Below are positions 35,740 through 47,416 of a stretch of DNA of 64,000 nucleotides, one piece after another. The translations under genes and the position numbers were made by a program. The notes below the pieces were generated by a model. That model had not been told where the DNA came from and did not search any database. It saw only the letters and a program-made list of their open reading frames with translations. How positions within the stretch are numbered: position 1 is the stretch's first letter; the number at the start of each line of letters is the position of its first letter. Origin of the DNA: Streptomyces sp. Edi2 (GTDB taxonomy: Bacteria; Actinomycetota; Actinomycetes; Streptomycetales; Streptomycetaceae); the NCBI RefSeq assembly GCF_040253635.1, contig NZ_JBEJGX010000003.1, positions 8,581,501-8,645,500 on the forward strand. The letters are read 5' to 3'.

Positions 35740-35931
35740 CGCTGGGGGCTGCTGCGCACGTGGCAGGGGCTGGACCCGCAGGCTGCGGTACTGCTCGCTG
35801 CGTGGCTGGAGACCACCGCGTCACTCCAGGGCCGGGCCGAAAAGCGCGAAGACATCGAAGGAGCGGCACCGCTCGTCGCGCTGGCGACGCGCTTCGCGCA
35901 CGTCTACCTGCGGACCACCACAGCCCGGTGA
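35740..35931 (+). pseudogene. Truncated relative of the 17803-18216 hypothetical gene
   Basis: The encoded tail has GLDPQAAVLLAAWLETTASL, then AEKREDIEGAAPLVALATRF and YLRTTTAR, matching the C-terminal half of the protein at 17803-18216. The sequence upstream in the same phase is unrelated. Confidence 0.65.
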
Positions 35932-36149
35932 CGACACGACACGGCGGCTGACGAGCGGCTGATGTCGGTGGCGGGTGAGGTGGTGCTCCGATGGGCGCGG
36001 GCAGGTCGGCTGGGCTTGCGCGGAGCGGAGGCGGTACGAGAAGAGCTGCCGCCCAGGCCGCCGAGGCGGGCCGCAAGGGCGCCGGCACCGAAAACAGCAC
36101 TCCACAGGAGGGCATCTGCACCGGAGAAGAACTACGCCAGGGCGGTGGT

Positions 36150-36411
36150 GTTCAGACTTGCGGTGCGCAGCCACGAGGCCCTGACCCGGGCCCGGCTCGT
36201 GCACGCCGACCAGTACTACCTGCGCGCCGAGACCATCGCCGCGGCGAACGCACGGCTCATCGCCGCCCAGGCCGAGGTGCCCATCGTGAAGTTCTGGGGC
36301 AACGGCCTGCTCGCCTCGGTGGACGGACTGCGGTTCGTCGTCCCCGTGCGCACGATCAGAGCGGCGCCGTCGCCGAAGTACTTCGGGTTCAAGCGCGGCA
36401 TCACATGGCCG
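36150..36411 (+). pseudogene. Tn3-family transposase, internal fragment
   Basis: The phase reads YYLRAETIAAANARLIAAQA, FWGNGLLASVDGLRFVVPVR and PKYFGFKRGITW, the well conserved middle of Tn3 TnpA. No start or flanking transposase sequence remains. It is on the opposite strand from the Tn3 C-terminal piece at 28.8 kb, so the two may come from different copies or a rearrangement. Confidence 0.8.
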
Positions 36412-36494
36412 GAAGGCGTTCTAACGGAAGGTAATCGAACAACTGCATGATGCTGCTCGGGTGATTGTCGAGCCCGCGAACACGAGGAGCATCC

Positions 36495-37394
36495 ATGACC
36501 ACGAACGCCGAGCCCAGGCTGATCCCGCATCCCGACCGACTGGAGAGGCTCCGCGGCGAGTTGTCGGGCGCGACGGGGCTTCACGACGCCGGTCGGAATG
36601 TGTCCACGCTCGCCACCCGCGAGAAGCGCCTGCTGCTCAACCCGGCCGCGAACCTGCTGTACGGGGTGATGCTGCGCGCCGCGGCCCGTTACGAGCAGAA
36701 CGAGGAGCTGACCGACCTTGAGGAGCGCCTGCTAGGTGTGCTGCGGCTGTCCGACCCTGCGGATGAGGAGATCAAGGCGATCGGCCTGGTCTTCCGCGAG
36801 CAGGCGGATGCTCCCGGCACCCGGGCGGTGCTGCCCCAGGAGCTGACCTCCCGACCGCTGTCGCAGGGGTACGCGATCACGGACCTGGTCGAGGCAATGC
36901 CGCGGCTGTCCTCGGAGATCGCCATGATGCCGAACTACCGGCTCGTGCGCGTCGACGAGATCGACTCCGATGGCCTTTTGGACACCGAGGACGCAGCGGC
37001 CGCGCGGGCGGAGTACGGTGGCGGCGCGATCATCTGCCTGACGGCCGAGGATCTCGGGCCCTTCGCCGCCAAAGCCCCGGCTGTCCCCGTCCGGGTGGAG
37101 TACAACAAGTTCCACGCCGTCCGCGCCGGCGAGGGTGCGGTGGGCCGGGTCGAGGCCGTCGGTCCGCAGCGAGCAAGCATCCCACGGCTTGCGGCGCCCC
37201 CGGAGCCGCCACCTGCTCGGCGATGTGGGGGCTGGGTGGAGATCCGCCCAGCCCCCGGTGCCTCGTGGCGCACCACGGGATGTCGCACAGACGGGCAGGC
37301 GCCCGCCCGGACGGAACTCCGTGCGGGGCCGGTGGAGCGGGGTGTTCCGTCGCACCGGAGACCCACAGGATTCAGGGTGATCAGAAAACTCTGA
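36495..37394 (+). CDS. Hypothetical protein with altered C-terminus
   Basis: ATG 36495 follows ACGAGGAGC. Residues 1-215 look like a real soluble protein (LIPHPDRLERLRGELSGATG, LLLNPAANLLYGVMLRAAAR, RLSSEIAMMPNYRLVRVDEI). After VRAGEGAVGRV (about 37145) it becomes Pro/Arg-rich and reads through a hairpin at 37227-37256 before stopping at 37392. The natural stop was therefore probably before that hairpin and lost by a frameshift. Family not recognised. Confidence 0.55.
   Translation: MTTNAEPRLIPHPDRLERLRGELSGATGLHDAGRNVSTLATREKRLLLNPAANLLYGVMLRAAARYEQNEELTDLEERLLGVLRLSDPADEEIKAIGLVFREQADAPGTRAVLPQELTSRPLSQGYAITDLVEAMPRLSSEIAMMPNYRLVRVDEIDSDGLLDTEDAAAARAEYGGGAIICLTAEDLGPFAAKAPAVPVRVEYNKFHAVRAGEGAVGRVEAVGPQRASIPRLAAPPEPPPARRCGGWVEIRPAPGASWRTTGCRTDGQAPARTELRAGPVERGVPSHRRPTGFRVIRKL
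37227..37256 (+). terminator. Hairpin terminator
   Basis: GGGGGCTGGG (37227-37236) pairs with CCCAGCCCCC (37247-37256) over 10 bp with a 10-base loop. It lies inside the apparent 3' end of the preceding frame, supporting an earlier natural stop. Confidence 0.7.
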
Positions 37395-37511
37395 GTCTCA
37401 CCCGTCTCTCACACGCGAGAGCGCACGGGAGCACGCGAGTACCTCTGACCTGGATATTCGCTGCCACCGCGGACCACGGCGGACCAGGTAGACAATATAT
37501 AGGCTAGGACC

Positions 37512-37594
37512 CGATTCTAGTGATCAAGTCAAATGCCCAGGTCAGAGGCTATTTTTACTGTTCGCCGAGGGCTGATATCTCACACATCTATTGC
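37512..37594 (+). repeat. 83-bp direct repeat, copy B
   Basis: Same orientation and length as 997-1079, with 13 mismatches and no gaps. The codons of a tyrosine recombinase relic start at its right edge. Confidence 0.75.
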
Positions 37595-37915
37595 TGGAAC
37601 TGCGGCACGAGGTCGAGATCCTTCGGATGACCGGGCGGGTCGTCGAGTGCCCGATCGACGAGATGAACCGCCCGCGGGTATCCAAGGACGCCGTCCTGCG
37701 GATCCGCCGACCGAGCCGGAGGCCAGGCGCTGTTCACCGGCTGGGGTGGCGAGCTGGCGACCTGCCGCAAGTTCGCCCTCACCGCACGGAACTACACCGC
37801 ATCGAAACTGATGTCACAGGTCGGACTCAGGGTGAGCGAGGCATGCAAACTCGACCTGGCCGACATCAAGTGGGACCTGGGCCGCTTCGGCAAGCTCCAT
37901 GTGCGTCACGGCGAG
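37595..37915 (+). pseudogene. Tyrosine recombinase, frameshifted 5' fragment
   Basis: The first phase reads RVVECPIDEMNRPRVSKDAV. After a shift near 37715 the second reads GELATCRKFALTARNYTASK and MSQVGLRVSEACKLDLADIK, then WDLGRFGKLHVRHG. The GLRVSEAC-type catalytic-Arg region is present, but the His-x-x-Arg and Tyr region is missing. This is a dead integrase of the type found in recombinase arrays. Confidence 0.8.
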
Positions 37916-38006
37916 GACGCCCATCTTCACGTGCTGCTTGAGCCCGCGCAGCTGGCACGGCGACGCCGCGCCATGTTCCGTCCGCGGCCGAAAGGCTCAG
38001 CGGCGG

Positions 38007-38897
38007 TCAGGGGCTACCGGCGGTGCCGCGGACCACCGCGACTGGGCAGTGTGCATGATGCAGCATGGCCTGGCTCACCGATCCGAGCAGCAGTCCGGCG
38101 AAACCGCCGCGTCCGCGCGCGCCGACCACCAGCAGCTGGGCCGTGCGGCTCGCCTCGATCAGCGCTTCCCGCGTCCCGCCTTTGACAACCTCGCGCCTCA
38201 CGTTCACGCCCGGATGCGTCTCCTGGTGGCTGGCGAGCGCCTCGGACAGGAGACGTTCCTCCCCCGCGGCGAGCGCTCCCGGCTCGTTCGCGTACGGCAT
38301 CGCCTCGTCCTGCGGCGGTGGTGGCATCGGCGTGTTCCAGGTGGTCCAAGCGTGCAAAGCAACGATGTCGGCCCCGCGTAGTGCCGCCTCGGCGAAAGCG
38401 AAGTCAACCGCTCCGGCAGCGGCCGAGGAGCCGTCGACGCCCACGACGATCGGTCCTGTGCTCTCACCTTGCTCCCGAACGACGAGGACCGGGCACCGGC
38501 CATGAGCTGCCAGGTGTACGGCCGTCGATCCCACCATCAGCCCGACGAAGCCTCCCATACCGTGCGACCCGACAACTACGAGCTCTGCGGCACGCGATTG
38601 CGCCTCCAGGACTGTCAGCGGTTCACCCGTAAGCAAAGCGCGGGATACGTCGACCTCCGGTGCCACCGTCCTGGCGCGCTCCTCCGCCTCGGCCAGCAGG
38701 CGTTCGGCCATGTTGCGCAAGCCGCCCTCGGGCGGGCCCAGTGGCGACGGGCCCAGTGACACATGCATGGCGGGCCAGATGAACGCGTGCACCAGCCGCA
38801 AACCTGCGCCGCGCCACCGCGCCTCCCGCGCCGCCGCCTCTACCGCGGCAAAACTAGAGGCCGAACCGTCCACGCCCACCACAACCAGACCACTCAT
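38007..38897 (-). CDS. Universal stress protein, tandem UspA domains
   Basis: A 296-residue cytoplasmic protein. Domain 1 runs from VVVGVDGSASSFAAVEAA to VGSHGMGGFVGLMVGSTAVH and domain 2 from IVVGVDGSSAAAGAVDFA to VVGARGRGGFAGLLLGSVSQ. Both keep the ATP-binding G-x2-G-x9-G-S/T motif. ATG 38897 follows GGGAGGTG. Usp proteins of this kind are induced on energy or oxygen limitation in actinobacteria. It is divergent from the P-type ATPase gene, leaving about 300 bases of control region. Confidence 0.93.
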   Translation of the reverse strand: MSGLVVVGVDGSASSFAAVEAAAREARWRGAGLRLVHAFIWPAMHVSLGPSPLGPPEGGLRNMAERLLAEAEERARTVAPEVDVSRALLTGEPLTVLEAQSRAAELVVVGSHGMGGFVGLMVGSTAVHLAAHGRCPVLVVREQGESTGPIVVGVDGSSAAAGAVDFAFAEAALRGADIVALHAWTTWNTPMPPPPQDEAMPYANEPGALAAGEERLLSEALASHQETHPGVNVRREVVKGGTREALIEASRTAQLLVVGARGRGGFAGLLLGSVSQAMLHHAHCPVAVVRGTAGSP

Positions 38898-39202
38898 CAC
38901 ACCTCCCGTATCCGTACCCTCCAGGTTCACTCCGACGACTTCCCGCTGCCAATGGAGCAAGAGCCCATCGCATGGGCCCGTCCGGCACGCTGGGGGAGGC
39001 TCCTTCAATCACTGTTAGTAGTAGCGGTTCAAAACACGAGGTCGTCGAACAGTTCGGATGGCACGTTGCGATCAGGGGGCCGGCTTCAAGCGGGACGGAC
39101 CGGGTCGTCGGGTTTCGACGGCCAGCTGCTCGGTGTAGGAGCGTGGTCCCGCAACGCTGTGCCCGTACTGCGTCAGTGCTCGGTCGCGGAAACAATGAGG
39201 GC

Positions 39203-41971
39203 ATGGCTCCATCGTCGAGCGCGGGAGTGCCGCCCTTCTGGCACGCTCTGCCTGCCCGTGAGGTGGCCGCCGGGCTCGATGTGGATCTTTCCTCGGGGCT
39301 GTCGTCGGCTGAGGCGGCCCGGCGGCTTGCGGAGTATGGGCCGAACCGGCTCGCGGAGGCTCCGCGAGAGCCCGGATGGCGGGCGTTCCTACGGCAGTTC
39401 CAGGACCTGCTGATCGTCATCCTGCTGATCGCGGCGGTGGTCAGCCTGGTGGTGTCCCGGGAGTGGGAGACGCCGGTGGCGATTGTCGTCGTGGTGTTGC
39501 TCAACGCGACGATCGGGTTTGTGCAGGAGTCTCGCGCCGAGGCGGCGCTGGATGCGCTGCGGCAGATGACCGTGACCACCGCCACCGTGCGCCGTGACGG
39601 CCGACTGGTGCGGTTGGACGCGGAGGAGCTGGTGCCCGGGGACGTGGTCGTGCTGGCGGCCGGTGACCGGGTGCCCGCGGACGGCCGGCTGTTTGTGTCG
39701 AGCTCGCTGGAAGTGCAGGAATCTGTCCTGACGGGTGAGGCTCTGGCCGTGGCGAAGTCGGCGGATGCCGCTGTCGGGGCCGAGGTGCCGCTGGCAGACC
39801 GGGTGACTGCGCTGTACATGAACACGGCGGTCACTCGTGGTCGCGGGGAGGTGCTGGTCACCGACACGGGTATGGCCGGCGAGACCGGCCGCATCGCTGA
39901 CATGCTCCACATGGCCCAGCCGGGGCCGACACCGCTGCAGCGGCAGATCGACGCCCTGAGCCGCACCCTGGCCTGGGTCTCCGGGGTGGTCATCGTCGCT
40001 GTGTTCGTCCTGGGGCTGGTGCGCGGGCAGGATTTCGGTGACCTGTTCGTCAGTGCCGTGTCCTTGGCGGTCGCGGCCATCCCTGAAGGGCTGCCGGCCG
40101 TCGTGGCGTTCACGCTGGCCATGGGCACGGGACGGATGGCCAAGCGAGGCGCGATCGTCAAACGGCTGGCTTCGGTGGAGACCCTGGGCAGTACCTCGCA
40201 GATCTGCACCGACAAGACCGGCACGCTGACCTTGAACCAGATGACCGCAAGCGAGTTGCTGCTGGCCGGGCGTCGGTTCACGGTCTCGGGGCAGGGTTAC
40301 TCCTTTGACGGCCGTATCCGCACCACCGACGGCTTACCCCTGCCGGCCACCATGGACGATGCGTTGACCGCGATGGCCCTGTGCTCCGATGCCGTGATCC
40401 GGGACGGGCAGGTGGTGGGGGATCCGACCGAGGGCGCGCTGGTGGTGCTGGCCGAGAAGGCCGGCATCGATGTGGCCCGGCTGCGCCAGGAGCGGCCCCG
40501 GCGACTGGATATCCCTTTTGACTCCGCTTACAAGTTCATGGCGACCTTTCACGACTGGACCGATGACACCGGCCGTGAGGTGATCCGGTGCTTCGTCAAG
40601 GGTGCCCCCGATGTACTTGCCGACCGTGCGGACCGCTACCTCGGCGGCGAAAAGGTCCTGCTGTTCGACCAGGAGGCCCGGCAGCGCTACGAGCAGGCCA
40701 ACAGCGCCCTGGCCGGACAGGGCATGCGGGTGCTGGCCCTGGGGGCGGAAGACTTTCCGGCCGAGGACTTCCAGGCTCCCGAGGATCCGAAGGAGCTGCT
40801 GGACCGGGTGGTGTTGCTGGCTCTGGTCGGCATCGTCGACCCACCGCGCGCGGAGGCGCGCACGGCGATCGCCGAGTGCCGCGACGCCGGGATCCGGGTC
40901 CGGATGATCACGGGTGACCACGCGATGACCGCCGGGGCCATCGCCGGTGAACTCGGCATCCCGGGGCAGGCCATCACCGGCGCCGAACTGGACCGGATCG
41001 ACGAAGACGCCCTGCCCGGCTGGCTCGACGAGGTGGGGGTGGTCGCCCGGGTATCGCCGGAGCACAAGATCCGGATCGTACGGGCGCTGCAGGCCCGTGG
41101 GGACGTGGTCGCCATGACCGGCGACGGAGTCAACGACGCACCCGCGCTGCGCCGCGCCGACATCGGGGTGGCGATGGGCGTCACCGGGACGGAAGTGACC
41201 AAGGAAGCCTCGACGATGGTCCTGACCGACGACAACTTCGCGACCATCGTGGCCGCCGTCCGCGAGGGCCGGGGCATCTACGACAACATCGTAAAGTTCG
41301 TCCGCTTCCAGGTCTCGACGGCATTGGGCTTCGTGACCATGTTCCTCGTCAGCTCGCTGACCGGCCTGGCAGGCGGGGCACCGTTCACGGCGCTGCAGAT
41401 CCTGTTCGTCAACCTGGTGATGGACGGCCCGCCGGCGATGTCCCTCGGAGTCGACCCGGCCAGCCCGGATGCGATGAGCAGGCCCCCACGCACGACCGGC
41501 GAACCCATCCTCAGCAGAACGCGGCTTGCACGGATCCTGCTGACCAGCGCGGTGATGGCGGCAGGCACCCTCGCGGTGCTGACGTGGGCCCCAGGCCCGG
41601 AGGCGGAACCGGGACAGGCCACCGTCGCGGGCACCATGGCCTTCGTCACCTTCGTCTTCTTCCAGGTCTACAACCTGCTCAACGTCCGGCACGACACACA
41701 CAGCGTGTTCAGCAGGAGGACGCTGGAGAACCCCTCCATGTTCGTCGCCGGTGCCGCCGTGATCGTGCTGCTCGTCCTCATCGTCGAGATGGACGCCCTG
41801 CACGGCTTCTTCACCACGACCAACCTGACCTCCAGCCAGTGGCTCGTCTGCGCAGCCGTCGGCTCGACCATTCTGTGGGCCGGCGAGCTGGTCAAGACTG
41901 TGCTCCGGTCCCGTACCCGCCGCCGCACGCGCTCACGGACCATGCAGACGCCGCCCGCCGGAACCCAGTGA
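39203..41971 (+). CDS. P-type cation-transporting ATPase (P2, Ca2+/CtpF-like)
   Basis: A 922-residue membrane pump. It has an N-terminal cation-ATPase domain (HALPAREVAAGLDVDLSSGL), actuator TGE in SVLTGEALAVAKS and the membrane motif AAIPEGLPAVVAFTLAMG with ion-ligand Glu/Pro. The phosphorylated Asp337 is in CTDKTGTLT, the nucleotide-binding region has VKGAPDVL, and the hinge reads AMTGDGVNDAPALRRADIGV. The C-terminal six-helix cation domain contains QILFVNLVMDGPPAMSLG. The PEGLP type fits Ca2+ or related divalent transport, as in mycobacterial CtpF. ATG 39203 is the family-length start, although its ribosome site is weak. Confidence 0.92.
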   Translation: MAPSSSAGVPPFWHALPAREVAAGLDVDLSSGLSSAEAARRLAEYGPNRLAEAPREPGWRAFLRQFQDLLIVILLIAAVVSLVVSREWETPVAIVVVVLLNATIGFVQESRAEAALDALRQMTVTTATVRRDGRLVRLDAEELVPGDVVVLAAGDRVPADGRLFVSSSLEVQESVLTGEALAVAKSADAAVGAEVPLADRVTALYMNTAVTRGRGEVLVTDTGMAGETGRIADMLHMAQPGPTPLQRQIDALSRTLAWVSGVVIVAVFVLGLVRGQDFGDLFVSAVSLAVAAIPEGLPAVVAFTLAMGTGRMAKRGAIVKRLASVETLGSTSQICTDKTGTLTLNQMTASELLLAGRRFTVSGQGYSFDGRIRTTDGLPLPATMDDALTAMALCSDAVIRDGQVVGDPTEGALVVLAEKAGIDVARLRQERPRRLDIPFDSAYKFMATFHDWTDDTGREVIRCFVKGAPDVLADRADRYLGGEKVLLFDQEARQRYEQANSALAGQGMRVLALGAEDFPAEDFQAPEDPKELLDRVVLLALVGIVDPPRAEARTAIAECRDAGIRVRMITGDHAMTAGAIAGELGIPGQAITGAELDRIDEDALPGWLDEVGVVARVSPEHKIRIVRALQARGDVVAMTGDGVNDAPALRRADIGVAMGVTGTEVTKEASTMVLTDDNFATIVAAVREGRGIYDNIVKFVRFQVSTALGFVTMFLVSSLTGLAGGAPFTALQILFVNLVMDGPPAMSLGVDPASPDAMSRPPRTTGEPILSRTRLARILLTSAVMAAGTLAVLTWAPGPEAEPGQATVAGTMAFVTFVFFQVYNLLNVRHDTHSVFSRRTLENPSMFVAGAAVIVLLVLIVEMDALHGFFTTTNLTSSQWLVCAAVGSTILWAGELVKTVLRSRTRRRTRSRTMQTPPAGTQ

Positions 41972-42063
41972 TCTTTCGGTTGCCTGCACTGCTCAGCCAT
42001 CGGCCGCTCGTGGGCGCGCGGGCGTCTCGATGCGATCACCGGGTTCGTGGTGTAGCGGCCTGC

Positions 42064-42609
42064 TCAGTGCTGGTCGTACACCAGGAGGCCGTCGTCACGC
42101 AGCCGGGCACCAACCGTCGGCCGGTGTTCGGTGAGCCGCCCGTCATGGGACAGGTGCAGCACCGGGGTACCGCGGGCGAGTACCGCGAAATCGGCGATGA
42201 TCCGCCGGTGACAGCGCCACCACACCGCCTCTGCGCACATGACCGTGGTGCGTACAGCCGCGGCCTGCATGAGCAGTTCGTCCATTGCTGCCACGAAATG
42301 CGGGTCCCGCGTGTATCCGGCGTATCCGCGGAAGGAGGCGTTCTGCCAGAACGTGTCGGGTGAGTCCGGCGCGGTCCTGCGGAAGCCACCGAGCCGGGGT
42401 TCCCACCGGTAGGCGATCCCCTGACGCGGCATCCACTGCTCCAGTACGCCTCGGTTCGCGTCCGGATTGTGGCGGCTTCCCGGAGCGGTGCGGACGTCGA
42501 CCACGGCCAACACCTCTGCGCCGTTGAGGAGGCCGGCCATCTCTTCTCTGGTGGCGGTGCTGTGCCCGAAGGTGAGTAACCGTCTGCGGCTCTGACCTAT
42601 GCGGTTCAC
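42064..42609 (-). CDS. DUF488 family protein
   Basis: A 181-residue protein of the DUF488 family: LLTFGHSTATREEMAGLL, the VVDVRTAPGSRHNPD signature, PRLGGFRRTAPDSPD and the Cys-containing VMCAEAVWWRCHRR. The biochemical role of the family is unknown; conserved Arg and Cys suggest a catalytic or nucleic-acid-related site. It is followed three bases away by the cupin gene's stop on the same strand, so the cupin and DUF488 genes are probably adjacent co-transcribed units. Confidence 0.88.
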   Translation of the reverse strand: MNRIGQSRRRLLTFGHSTATREEMAGLLNGAEVLAVVDVRTAPGSRHNPDANRGVLEQWMPRQGIAYRWEPRLGGFRRTAPDSPDTFWQNASFRGYAGYTRDPHFVAAMDELLMQAAAVRTTVMCAEAVWWRCHRRIIADFAVLARGTPVLHLSHDGRLTEHRPTVGARLRDDGLLVYDQH

Positions 42610-42612
42610 CGG

Positions 42613-42945
42613 TCAGCCGTGTTTGACGATGGTGAGGAGCACCGCCGCGTCCTCGATCGCCTGGAGGCTGTGGCGGGCCGAGGGGATGACGATCAAGTCG
42701 CCGCTGCCTCCCTCCGACGTGGTGTCGCCGCTGGTGAGCCGCACGCGTCCGCGCAGCACCACCAGGGTTGCCTCTCCGGGATTCTCGTGCTCGGCCAGCG
42801 ACGTGCCGGCGGTCAGGGCGAGGACGCTCTGGCGCAATGTGTGCTCGTGGCCCCCGTAGACGGTGGTGGCGCTGCGCCCGCTGGAGGTAGCGGCGGCCCG
42901 TTCCAGTTGCTCACGAGCCTGTGCCTCTAGGGAGATCTTCTGCAT
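42613..42945 (-). CDS. Small cupin-domain protein
   Basis: A 110-residue single-domain cupin. The first motif is around LAEHENPGEATLVVLRGRV and the second around GSGDLIVIPSARHSLQAIED, which keeps the late His. Such proteins bind a metal and small ligands and often respond to stress. ATG 42945 gives MQKISLEAQAREQLERAA. It reads toward the DUF488 gene. Confidence 0.85.
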   Translation of the reverse strand: MQKISLEAQAREQLERAAATSSGRSATTVYGGHEHTLRQSVLALTAGTSLAEHENPGEATLVVLRGRVRLTSGDTTSEGGSGDLIVIPSARHSLQAIEDAAVLLTIVKHG

Positions 42946-43284
42946 ATGTGCGGTCTCCAGGTATGTGTGACGGCATCCATCCGCTGGGGCGCCGTTTCGA
43001 ACAGTGGCAGTAGCGGGGGCGCGGATGCGGTGCGGCGTCATCCGCAATCGCCACCGGCGAAAACCGCCTCATCGACGGTAGCGTCACGTACGTCCACGAG
43101 TGCCGCAAGTTTGTCTCCACGCCCCCGCATGGCTGTTGCGTGCGACCGGTGGGACGCGCCGACCGGTACCGACTCCCAACCGCTCGCCGGATCGGCGGGG
43201 TGTACCTGTCGGCTGCGGTTGTATGGCGGATCACCCCTGTGTCACCCACTGTGGACGCATATGAGAGCAGAAGGGGCAAATTTC
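42946..43284. other. Divergent control region between cupin and usp genes
   Basis: About 340 bases between two divergent genes. I found no gene and no clear dyad shared with the other stress genes. Confidence 0.5.
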
Positions 43285-43755
43285 ATGGTGAAACGAGACT
43301 CGGCCTCGAACGTCGTGGTGGGTGTCGACGGCTCGCCTTCGTCGCATGCCGCGCTGCGGTGGGCGGTCCAATATGCCGAGCTGATCGGCGGTGATGTGGT
43401 AGCGGTGGCTGCCTGGGCGTTTCCCTGGACGTACGGGTTGGCCGCACCCGCGGTGGACCCCACTTTTGACAGAACCATCGCCGAGCGGGACCTCGTCAAC
43501 CGGGTGCACCAGGTTCTTGGCGAGTCCCGCGCTGCCCAGGTGCAAAAGCGTCTGGTGAAGGGCCATCCCGTCGAGGTGCTGCTCAGTGAGGCGGAGGGCG
43601 CCGAGGCCCTCGTGGTGGGCAGCCGGGGGCTGGGCGGATTCCGTCGAGCGCTGCTGGGTTCCGTGAGTCAGCAGTGTGCGCTGCACGCCACCTGTCCGGT
43701 CGTCATCGTCCGTCCGACCATCGAGGTGACGGACTCCGGTACACAGGCCGAGTGA
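43285..43755 (+). CDS. Universal stress protein, single UspA domain
   Basis: A 156-residue protein: VVVGVDGSPSSHAALRWAVQ at the start and VVGSRGLGGFRRALLGSVSQ with the ATP-binding glycine pattern near the end. ATG 43285 follows AGAAGGGG. One of four Usp genes or relics in the right part of the window. Confidence 0.93.
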   Translation: MVKRDSASNVVVGVDGSPSSHAALRWAVQYAELIGGDVVAVAAWAFPWTYGLAAPAVDPTFDRTIAERDLVNRVHQVLGESRAAQVQKRLVKGHPVEVLLSEAEGAEALVVGSRGLGGFRRALLGSVSQQCALHATCPVVIVRPTIEVTDSGTQAE

Positions 43756-43784
43756 GGCGGGGCCCGTCGGCGGCACCAGGCCCC

Positions 43785-43920
43785 TGGCGGCCCAGTCCCG
43801 CGGCTCACAGTCCCTGCTTCTTTGGCGTACGCCTCCACCAGCGCTACCTGGCCGGGTCACGGCTGGTGAGCCGTAGGTGTGCCGTACTCCGAGCTCATGA
43901 TGCGGAGAACTCGACGAGCT
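43785..43920 (-). pseudogene. Scrambled aconitase-gene relic
   Basis: Short blocks match pieces of the intact acnA gene on the same strand sense. 43785-43804 resembles 44543-44562, 43808-43878 resembles 45976-46048, 43879-43892 matches 46095-46108 and 43905-43920 resembles 46163-46176. The intervening acnA sequence is missing. This looks like a collapsed, internally deleted duplicate of acnA. Confidence 0.65.
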
Positions 43921-44223
43921 GCACGACGAGTACATGGTGACTTCCTTCCGGTTCGTCGACGACCTCTTTCTCGGAGCCTCCCGCGTCCTCAGGGAGCAGA
44001 TGGAGGCTCTCCGGCACCGCATCGGCGAGCGCTACCTGTGGGACGCCACCCGACGCACAACGCACCGTCCTCTTATTCGCGAGGCGCGACGGGCATGGCT
44101 TCGCTTCGCTGCATCGCCACCACCGCCTGCACCGGCAGCGGAGGCGGGCGACGACATCGCTGCCGGCCCGCCAGGAGTCGGCTTAAGGGTCGGAAAGATC
44201 GCGGTGCGGCTCTCGGCGCGGTG
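43921..44223. other. Possible further relic; no intact gene
   Basis: The plus strand contains a protein-like stretch (VTSFRFVDDLFLGASRVLRE, then GERYLWDATRR), but no start, stop or family fits. It may be another fragment left when the acnA duplicate decayed. Confidence 0.35.
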
Positions 44224-46995
<2,772 letters not shown>

Positions 46996-47416
46996 GGGCG
47001 TGCCTCCTCAGCATGGATCGGCGAGGCTCGACGCGGGCCGGCGCCCACCACGCATCCCGGCGCAGGGCCCGCTCCCTGATCGGCCGTCCGCCGCGGGACT
47101 CGCACACCGGTCGGCTCGCCGACCGCTCCCGCCGTCACCTCAGGTCACCACCCTGCGCCCGAGCCCCCGGTCCGCCGTGTCGACAGGGCCGGCGCAGCCC
47201 TGCAAGTGCAGCACCCGCCCAGACGGGCGGAACCAACCACGGTCAGTCTCGACCACGCATACCCGGCCCGCAAATGGGGCGAGACGGCAGCACAGGGCAA
47301 GGGGGGCGGGGATTCTCGGCTTGAGGCATCCCGCCTGCGCGCGGAGCGGAGGGGTGATAGGACGGGTCAAGGGTCTCGTCCGCATTTGCCCGGAAATGAT
47401 GGGAAGGGAACTCCGG
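46996..47416. other. Control region between acnA and gap
   Basis: About 420 bases with no plausible gene. It should contain promoters for both divergent genes. I found no clear shared operator. Confidence 0.5.

Noticed and set aside
40334..41803. Long minus-strand frame over the P-type ATPase
   Set aside because: Composition artefact opposite an unmistakable P-type ATPase.
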